Origin: a virus
IMG/VR virus record: IMGVR_UViG_3300032223_000408
Location: 1-21,189 of that record
Reading direction: 5' to 3' (one strand)
Length of the DNA: 21,189 bases
Made by a program: the position numbers and the translations under genes. The notes beneath the pieces were generated by a model. The model worked only from the letters and a program-made list of their open reading frames with translations, was not told the DNA's origin and did not search any database. Shown piece by piece: positions 17,000 through 21,189 of this stretch (the first letter of the stretch is position 1; every line of letters starts with the position of its first letter).

Positions 17000-17889
17000 T
17001 TGTCGTCATCTCCCCAATCGTCAACCATGGCCGCAAGGTTTTGCTTGGGCTTGGGTTCAGATATGGTTTTCTTCTTCTCAACACGGACGGTAGGTTCTGG
17101 TACTACTACCTCGGCATCCTTGGCTTCAGCGGCGGCAGAACCAGCAGGCGCAACGAGCTTGGGAATCGCTGGCACTTCAGCCTTTTTGGTGAAGTTCATC
17201 TTGCCCGCATTGATCGCAACCTGCGTCTGCCCTTGGGCTAACGCGATCTGGTATGTCGGCTTATCAAGGAACTCTGAGTTGCTGAACACCAACTTGGGGA
17301 AATCGCTGTCAGTGTCAAAGGTCAAGCGGGTGGCCAACATGTTCAGGTTGTATCCTGAGCTTGCCACGTACTTGGCGTATTGCAGGAACGGCATGTGGTC
17401 AACATCGCCCGTACCGAAGATACTTTTCTGGGGCAGGATCAACTGAAAGATGTCGCCGCCCACATTGTTACGCAGGACAACACCCAGACGCCATGAGTAA
17501 CGGCAAGCCGCACGACCGGGGCCACCTGCACCTTTGATAGCTTGGGGGCAGTCTTTACAGATGGATGCTTGGGGGTTCTCAACATCTGCATCGGGGCGCT
17601 CTCCATTGCTTGACCAGCAGTCAGGAATAGATGTCTCCTCAGAGTTGTACTCGGCGGCGTAGTATGACTTCTGCACACTCTTGCTACCGCTGACAATCAC
17701 GACATCCATGTGAGGGTCGGTGTTCTTGGCAATCTCTTTGCCGCCATCAACCAAACGGAAGACACGCCCGCGCAGTGTGATGCGCTTGACGCTACCACCG
17801 GATGAGGTGAAGGCTTTGGTGAAATCGTCCAACTCCACATTCTGCAAGTGGGCTGGAAGGTTGTCTCTAAACGTGGTGACATTGCTCAT
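16996..17889 (-). CDS. Putative zinc-containing single-stranded-DNA-binding protein
   Basis: A 297-aa protein with a strong AAGGAG ribosome site six bases before ATG 17889. Residues about 30-80 and 130-215 are beta-rich and could form an OB-like core. Four cysteines (C91, C111, C114, C129) sit in a CWSSNG / CKDC / AACRYSW arrangement that fits a zinc ribbon, as T4 gp32 also carries a structural zinc. Residues about 230-285 are a flexible Pro/Ala/Glu/Lys linker, and the protein ends in an acidic tail (VDDWGDDDK), the hallmark of replication SSBs that recruit partner proteins. Location between a coiled-coil gene and HTH/primase-helicase genes supports the call. No direct family match was tested; an unrelated zinc-binding replication protein is the alternative. 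Confidence 0.6.
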   Translation of the reverse strand: MSNVTTFRDNLPAHLQNVELDDFTKAFTSSGGSVKRITLRGRVFRLVDGGKEIAKNTDPHMDVVIVSGSKSVQKSYYAAEYNSEETSIPDCWSSNGERPDADVENPQASICKDCPQAIKGAGGPGRAACRYSWRLGVVLRNNVGGDIFQLILPQKSIFGTGDVDHMPFLQYAKYVASSGYNLNMLATRLTFDTDSDFPKLVFSNSEFLDKPTYQIALAQGQTQVAINAGKMNFTKKAEVPAIPKLVAPAGSAAAEAKDAEVVVPEPTVRVEKKKTISEPKPKQNLAAMVDDWGDDDK

Positions 17890-17899
17890 GGTTCTCTCC

Positions 17900-18316
17900 T
17901 TAGACTGATGGTTTGCGTTTGACAGTGACAGCGTAACGGCTATCGACGTTGAGTCCCTCAGGGTACTCGTCTGGATGTTCCTCCAGAAAATCTCTCATGT
18001 TTGTATCGTGGATGCGCTTGTGCAGTACGCCATAGGCTTTGTACTTGTCAACAAGGCGGTAGACTGCTTCCCAGTTCGTTGGGTTGTAGCGCTTGACTAC
18101 TCGCTTGACAACGATTGTTTTCGCAGTTGACATGCTTGTAGTGTTGTCAGCAAGCATGATCTGGACAAGTTTGTTTTCGATCTCAGCAAGCTGATCGGTA
18201 AACACTTTGTCTGCGGCTTCAAACTTTTCTTTGAATGCCTCACGCTCTGTGCGGATCTTGATGTACTCAGTAGAAAGATCTTCTACTGATTCAGTGGTGA
18301 CAATGCTCTCTTCCAT
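17900..18316 (-). CDS. Coiled-coil early protein of unknown function
   Basis: A 138-aa protein, first gene after the promoter at 18344-18372, with a GGAG ribosome site six bases before ATG 18316. Residues 8-55 are acidic with heptad-like hydrophobic spacing and should form a coiled coil (YIKIRTEREAF onward). Residues 65-77 are a basic strand (TIVVKRVVKRYN), then a NWEAVYRLVDKY helix, and the end has DFLEEHPDEYPEGL and a short basic tail. The coil-plus-basic layout and its place directly before the putative SSB gene resemble phage host-nuclease-inhibitor or recombination-accessory proteins, but I see no diagnostic motif for Gam or Gp157 and leave the function open. It ends 10 bases before the SSB start. 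Confidence 0.75.
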   Translation of the reverse strand: MEESIVTTESVEDLSTEYIKIRTEREAFKEKFEAADKVFTDQLAEIENKLVQIMLADNTTSMSTAKTIVVKRVVKRYNPTNWEAVYRLVDKYKAYGVLHKRIHDTNMRDFLEEHPDEYPEGLNVDSRYAVTVKRKPSV

Positions 18317-18343
18317 TTGAAGCTCCGTTTTGTTATGGGGGTT

Positions 18344-18372
18344 ATTGTATGGCTTGTACTAGACTTTGTCAA
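18344..18372 (-). promoter_or_regulatory. Sigma-70 promoter for the SSB/primase operon
   Basis: On the minus strand, TTGACA (18372-18367) and TACAAT (18349-18344) are separated by exactly 17 bases, a near-consensus housekeeping promoter. Transcription should begin near 18337, giving a leader of about 20 bases before ATG 18316. The TGA stop of the SNF2-like helicase lies inside the -35 hexamer, so the promoter is embedded in the end of that gene. It would let the SSB-to-primase genes be expressed separately from the helicase and small upstream genes. Confidence 0.8.
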
Positions 18373-19748
18373 GTATCTGCCAATTCTTTTTTGTAGAGAT
18401 CAACCACTTTTTCGTGGTTCGTTATATTGCTCTGCAACATAGCGTACAGTTTGCGCTCAATGGGGCTTCCCTCAATGTGCACAACTGTCATTGTGTTACG
18501 TTGGCCGGGCCTGTTAATACGGGCGTTGGCTTGCAGATACGTCTCTGTGGACGTCACCGGAGCGTACCAGATAACAACATTGGCGGCGGTCAGGGTAACC
18601 CCGTGGGATGCCGCTTGCGGTTGTATAACCAGTACCGTTGGGTCTTTGGTTTCTTGGAAATTCTTGAATATCCTTGTACGCGCTTGGACTGGCACGTCAC
18701 CATTTATGACTTCACAAGTGATGCCCTCTTTGTTGAGGTAATCGTGAAGCATTGTGATCGTGTGTTTAAACGGCACAAAGATCAAGACTTTGTGGCTGGC
18801 TTCGTCGATGACTTCTCTGACGGCTTTCAACCTGTCAGATACATCAAACTCAACGACCGCCCCGCTGTCGCTATACACAGCGCCGCAAGATATTTGCAAC
18901 AGCTTGTTCATCTTTGCCGCCGCATTGACCGAGCTGATCTCCTCGCCCGCCGCCTCAAGAAGCATCTGATCTTTAAGCTCCTTATAGTACTTGCGTTGTG
19001 ATGGGGTCAGTGGTGCGTAGCGGCTGGTGTACATTACCTCCGGCAAATCAAGGCACTCGTCCTTGGTAAACCGAATCGCTGGCTGGAGCATATCAAACAC
19101 AATCTGCTCAGCGTTTGGTCTGGGCAACCACCGATACATGCTGACTTGTTGCATCACAGACTCACGGAAATCGCCAAAGAAACGAGGCGCTTTCTGCGGG
19201 GCGCATAAGCGGCCAAGCCCATAAGCATCAAGTGGGGACTGAGAGGCTGGTGTACCTGTTAACAACCACAACCGTGTACTTGGTCTAACCAACTTGTGCA
19301 TCAGTTTCCAGCGTTTGGTCTGGACATTCTTGTATGCGTTGGCCTCGTCGATGACTACCAAATCAAAGCAATCATTGTTTAACAATTCGTCAGCAATGGT
19401 TGTCAGTCCGTCATAGTTGATGATGACAAACTGCGCTTTGCTCTGCACAATCTTCGCCCGCTTCTTGGCATCCCCATACGCCACATCCACAGATCGGTGC
19501 ACGGCAAACTTAAACAAATCAGCCTGCCACGCGGATTGCATGATGGACAACGGGCAGACAATCAAAACACGTTTGACTATGCCCGCATTCATAAGTTGGT
19601 CAGCAGCCCAGATTACTGAGGCGGTCTTTCCTGTACCCTGCTCGTTAAAGCAGAAAGCTCTGTGATGGGCTATAAGAAAAGATGCTGTTTTTCGTTGATG
19701 GTCAAAAGGCTCAAACCCCATAGGGCGTGGCCATGTGTATTCTTGCAT
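18369..19748 (-). CDS. SNF2-type superfamily 2 DNA helicase/ATPase
   Basis: A 459-aa phage SF2 protein, complete by length. Motifs in order: a Q-motif-like FDHQRKT (15-21); Walker A EQGTGKT (36-42); CPLSIM (65-70); motif II DEAN (134-137, the usual SNF2 box is DEAH); motif III LTGTPASQSP (163-172); then in the second lobe VLIFVPFKHT (321-330), motif V ASHGVTLTAAN (380-390) and motif VI QANARINRPGQ (406-416). Such phage enzymes move along or remodel duplex DNA and are usually early replication/recombination genes. It starts three bases after the HNH-like gene stop with no clear ribosome site, so translation is probably coupled. Its stop sits within the -35 box of the next promoter. The family call is secure; the substrate is unknown. 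Confidence 0.92.
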   Translation of the reverse strand: MQEYTWPRPMGFEPFDHQRKTASFLIAHHRAFCFNEQGTGKTASVIWAADQLMNAGIVKRVLIVCPLSIMQSAWQADLFKFAVHRSVDVAYGDAKKRAKIVQSKAQFVIINYDGLTTIADELLNNDCFDLVVIDEANAYKNVQTKRWKLMHKLVRPSTRLWLLTGTPASQSPLDAYGLGRLCAPQKAPRFFGDFRESVMQQVSMYRWLPRPNAEQIVFDMLQPAIRFTKDECLDLPEVMYTSRYAPLTPSQRKYYKELKDQMLLEAAGEEISSVNAAAKMNKLLQISCGAVYSDSGAVVEFDVSDRLKAVREVIDEASHKVLIFVPFKHTITMLHDYLNKEGITCEVINGDVPVQARTRIFKNFQETKDPTVLVIQPQAASHGVTLTAANVVIWYAPVTSTETYLQANARINRPGQRNTMTVVHIEGSPIERKLYAMLQSNITNHEKVVDLYKKELADT

Positions 19749-19751
19749 GTG

Positions 19752-20006
19752 TTATTTCATTGATGAATCGGGGTTTCGTTTAAAGGATCGGTTCTTGTGC
19801 GGAGATTCAAGTCTGACCCCGTCTTTGTTTGATCCACCTTTAGATAAAGCCTTGACGTGTGCAACATCTTTTCCACTGCGGTCAACGCCTTTGGCATCAA
19901 GTTTTCTTCGGGCTCGTTGGCGCTCCATCCGGTCAGGCAACTCACCTCTTTGCTTTTGTTGTTCATACTCTTTCTTGTATGGGCGTGGTTTGTTGATATA
20001 AGGCAT
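19752..20006 (-). CDS. Small HNH-like protein
   Basis: An 84-aa basic protein with AAAGGAG seven bases before ATG 20006. Residues 1-45 are a Lys/Arg-rich helix-forming arm (PYKKEYEQQKQRGE; RMERQRARRKLD). Residues 46-78 match an HNH-type beta-beta-alpha core: DVAHVKALSKGGSN (H50, N60), then a short VRLES strand and a HKNRSFKR helix (N72). The CxxC zinc pairs of larger HNH nucleases are absent, so it is a minimal or possibly inactive member. Proteins of this style are widespread in podovirus early regions. Its start lies inside the preceding gene (44-base overlap) and it ends three bases before the SNF2 start. Nicking activity is possible but not shown. Confidence 0.7.
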   Translation of the reverse strand: MPYINKPRPYKKEYEQQKQRGELPDRMERQRARRKLDAKGVDRSGKDVAHVKALSKGGSNKDGVRLESPHKNRSFKRNPDSSMK

Positions 20007-20181
20007 CTGATTTCTCCTTTATGTGAAGTACGGAATTTCTGGCTATGCGGACTTCCACCACAGCCATTTCAAGTTGATCCATGGCAAGAATATAGTCCTC
20101 TTCCAGCAAATAGTCATGCGCTTTTTTCAACGCCCGCTCTGCCATCATCAGCGGGTAAGCGTAATCAATTAGTTCTGTCAT
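19963..20181 (-). CDS. Small helical protein of unknown function (72 aa)
   Basis: I start at ATG 20181, which has an AAAGGG site with a short A-tract spacer; the frame extends to a TTG at 20196, but that overlaps the ribosome site. The protein is almost all helix, with acidic and Ala/Leu/Met-rich repeats (MMAERALKKAHDYLL, DYILAMDQLEMAVVEVRIARNS). This could be a helix-hairpin like a TPR-type unit or small dimer. It overlaps the genes on both sides (17 and 44 bases). No recognised family. Confidence 0.6.
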   Translation of the reverse strand: MTELIDYAYPLMMAERALKKAHDYLLEEDYILAMDQLEMAVVEVRIARNSVLHIKEKSDALYQQTTPIQERV

Positions 20182-20332
20182 TTTTTTCCCTTTCAAATCT
20201 GCTATCTTTTAAAAATGATCTCAACCATTTACCTTTGCCAAGCTTTACCCACTCTTTGTATTCACTCTCTGTCAATCTTGCACTTACGCTGTGCCCGTTT
20301 TTGGTCAGTTCACGCTTTTTTGGCTTTAACAC
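20165..20332 (-). CDS. Small basic protein (55 aa), possibly ribbon-helix-helix-like
   Basis: The frame runs from a TTG at 20356, but a GTG at 20332 is preceded by AAGGGG at seven bases, so I choose the GTG. The 55-aa product is strongly basic at the start (KPKKRELTK), then has a SVSARLTESEYKEWVKL strand-helix and WLRSFLKDSRFE helix, an arrangement that could be ribbon-helix-helix. It overlaps the upstream gene by 23 bases and the downstream one by 17. Assignment as a real gene is moderate, function unknown. Confidence 0.5.
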   Translation of the reverse strand: MLKPKKRELTKNGHSVSARLTESEYKEWVKLGKGKWLRSFLKDSRFEREKNDRTN

Positions 20333-20501
20333 TTTCTTTCCCCTTACTGTAAGCAAGCACTTGTTTTTTCTCGTTCAGTTTGTCCGCCGCTCGTTGGCTC
20401 GCAATCTGCCCAGCCCTAGCTCCGCTGGCCATCTGCTTCATCTTCACATCACTTGAGAAGACACTCGGCCCTCTCCAATCAAATGCGTTATTTACACTCA
20501 T
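20310..20501 (-). CDS. Small basic protein of unknown function (63 aa)
   Basis: ATG 20501 is preceded by GAGG at a spacing of about eight bases. The 63-aa protein begins with a NNAFDWRGPSVF segment, followed by an Ala/Gln/Lys-rich amphipathic helix (MASGARAGQIASQRAADKL) and a Lys-rich tail (KGKESVKAKKA). It overlaps the zinc-ribbon-like gene before it by 14 bases and the next gene by 23. The basic helix suggests nucleic-acid binding; no family is recognised. Confidence 0.55.
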   Translation of the reverse strand: MSVNNAFDWRGPSVFSSDVKMKQMASGARAGQIASQRAADKLNEKKQVLAYSKGKESVKAKKA

Positions 20502-20691
20502 CTCTTTTCCTCATGTCCATAATTGAATCGTGAAAATGATATTCACAACTGTGCTTTTCTCCTGCCGGTTTAGTTATGAATACCAACCTACAGTCTGTGC
20601 AATACCATGCTGACCCTTGGGCAACAATAGTTGTTTTGTTTGGGTGCTGACCTTTTTCTTTGCCAAAGAATGTTCTGATCTGTTCAATCAT
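20488..20691 (-). CDS. Small CxxC/HxC zinc-ribbon-like protein (67 aa)
   Basis: I start at ATG 20691: an excellent GGAGG site lies eight bases upstream, and an earlier in-frame ATG at 20706 would sit on top of that site. The 67-aa product has C31-x2-C34 (YCTDCRLVF) and H47-x-C49 (GEKHSCEY), a four-ligand spacing that fits a small zinc ribbon; further histidines (H52, H54) follow. Such phage proteins often bind nucleic acid or host transcription factors, but the partner is unknown. The start overlaps the stop of the 51-aa gene by four bases. Confidence 0.6.
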   Translation of the reverse strand: MIEQIRTFFGKEKGQHPNKTTIVAQGSAWYCTDCRLVFITKPAGEKHSCEYHFHDSIMDMRKRDECK

Positions 20692-20843
20692 TCTTTCCCC
20701 CTCCATATTCTGATTGCCCTCTTAATTGCATACCACAAGCTCTTACGCATAAGCTGTTTCTTTAATTGTTCATTCTCAAGCAACAGTTCGCTGTTGTGCA
20801 TGGACATTAGATTCCATGCTTTTTGAATTGCTTCGTTATCCAT
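20688..20843 (-). CDS. 51-aa coiled-coil protein
   Basis: Translating the minus strand by hand gives an open frame of 51 codons from ATG 20843 to TGA 20688. A GGGAG site lies seven bases before this ATG; an adjacent ATG at 20846 is four bases from it and less suitable. The product has a leucine-spaced helix (SELLLENEQLKKQL, 18-31) and a basic, tryptophan-containing tail (YAIKRAIRIWRGKE). It overlaps both neighbours by a few bases, which supports a real gene. Function is unknown; a dimeric coiled coil is likely. Confidence 0.55.
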   Translation of the reverse strand: MDNEAIQKAWNLMSMHNSELLLENEQLKKQLMRKSLWYAIKRAIRIWRGKE

Positions 20844-21042
20844 CATGTTTCTCCCATCGTTTACACAAGTCTTGAGCTGTCCTACTCTTTGGTTTCTTGT
20901 TGCACATGGCGCTGACTGATGCCTGCTTTGCTTTCTCCCTGATCTGTCCTGCCGTCAGGACGATAGGCTGCGGCTCGGCTGGATACATTCCATGCCAGCC
21001 TGATGCGCCAAGGACGGCGCTTAGGATGAGTCGGTCAAGCAT
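20836..21042 (-). CDS. 68-aa protein with hydrophobic N-terminus, unknown function
   Basis: ATG 21042 follows a GAAGGGA site (spacing about ten). The N-terminus (LDRLILSAVLGASGWHG) is weakly hydrophobic with one charge pair at the start and could be a membrane anchor or weak signal, though without a lipobox. The C-terminal half is basic, with two cysteines (CNKKPKS, DLCKRW). It overlaps the truncated upstream gene by eight bases and the 51-aa gene by eight bases. No family recognised. Confidence 0.5.
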   Translation of the reverse strand: MLDRLILSAVLGASGWHGMYPAEPQPIVLTAGQIREKAKQASVSAMCNKKPKSRTAQDLCKRWEKHDG

Positions 21043-21187
21043 TGTTCTTTCCCTTCAAAAACATATCCACTTTTTCTTGCTCAAACTTTGCATAGTGCTG
21101 GGCCGCTTCCCAAAACCCTTGCAGTGCGTCTTGGTTCACAAGCCACGCGAGGCGGCGTATCGCAGGGGTCAACTCAACGCCAGCTTC
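21035..21187 (-). CDS. Truncated small phage protein at window edge
   Basis: The last 50 residues of a minus-strand gene that begins beyond the right edge. Visible are a helix-rich LAWLVNQDALQGFWEAAQHY segment and a KVDMFLKGKNNA tail. Its stop overlaps the next start (ATGCTTGA, eight bases). Only one of the three minus-strand frames stays open through this stretch. The product is too short to name. Confidence 0.5.
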   Translation of the reverse strand, partial: EAGVELTPAIRRLAWLVNQDALQGFWEAAQHYAKFEQEKVDMFLKGKNNA

Positions 21188-21189
21188 GG

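Noticed and set aside
16574-17446. 290-aa plus-strand open frame across the HTH and SSB genes
   Set aside because: It runs antisense to three well-supported minus-strand genes with ATGA coupling and strong ribosome sites; the protein has no recognisable pattern.
18353-18373. CTTG ... CAAG dyad in the promoter spacer as an operator
   Set aside because: Only about 6 of 10 symmetric positions pair; too weak to call.
18366-19001. 211-aa plus-strand open frame opposite the SNF2-like helicase
   Set aside because: Antisense shadow of a gene with all helicase motifs intact.
19500-19530. QADLF in the SNF2-like helicase (residues 75-79) as a clamp-binding site
   Set aside because: It lies inside the conserved first helicase lobe just after the PLSIM motif, where a W-x-x-[DE] pattern is usual in SNF2 proteins, so the match is probably structural coincidence.
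19857-20456. 199-aa plus-strand open frame across the small early genes
   Set aside because: Phe/Leu/Ser-rich antisense product of the Lys/Glu-rich minus-strand genes; no start signal.

Overview
The window reads as part of a tailed-bacteriophage genome, most likely a short-tailed (podovirus-like) phage of a Gram-negative bacterium. Supporting this are a plus-strand virion module in roughly T7-like order (tail tube/nozzle protein, fibre/receptor-binding protein, GNAT-like small internal protein, glutamine-rich internal proteins, then one giant internal protein) and a convergent minus-strand replication module. There are no rRNA, tRNA, CRISPR or insertion-sequence signals. Several protein styles resemble those seen in uncultured freshwater and marine phages; the host cannot be named from the sequence.

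Plus strand, positions 1-13585: six tightly packed genes. They are a left-truncated tail structural protein, a fibre with a C1q/TNF-like jelly-roll end, a 566-aa virion protein, a GNAT-like 135-aa protein, a 763-aa Q-rich virion protein, and a 2388-aa giant protein. The giant protein carries three N-terminal GPW repeats, an Ala/Gly-rich membrane-like segment, three QG[DE]LF motifs, an HEALH zinc-metallopeptidase site with a downstream glutamate region, and a hydrophobic C-terminal region like the domains of 'large polyvalent proteins'. I infer that it is injected with the DNA and acts in both virion assembly/ejection and early takeover of the host.

A hairpin at 13591-13614 separates the two convergent blocks; its T-tract lies on the minus strand, so it mainly ends the replication operon.

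Minus strand, positions 21189 down to 13637: first a string of eight very small overlapping genes (a truncated one, a 68-aa protein, a 51-aa gene, a CxxC/HxC protein, two small basic proteins, a 72-aa helical protein and an HNH-like protein), then an SNF2-type helicase. A near-consensus sigma-70 promoter sits on the helicase stop codon. It is placed to drive a second set: a coiled-coil protein, a putative zinc-containing ssDNA-binding protein with acidic tail, a small HTH regulator, a primase-helicase fusion (AEP primase plus P-loop ATPase) and a 72-aa protein. Together these could open, coat and prime the phage DNA. No DNA polymerase, RNA polymerase, terminase, portal or lysis gene is visible here, so these must lie outside the window.

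All functional calls rest on motifs read by eye; no database search was run.
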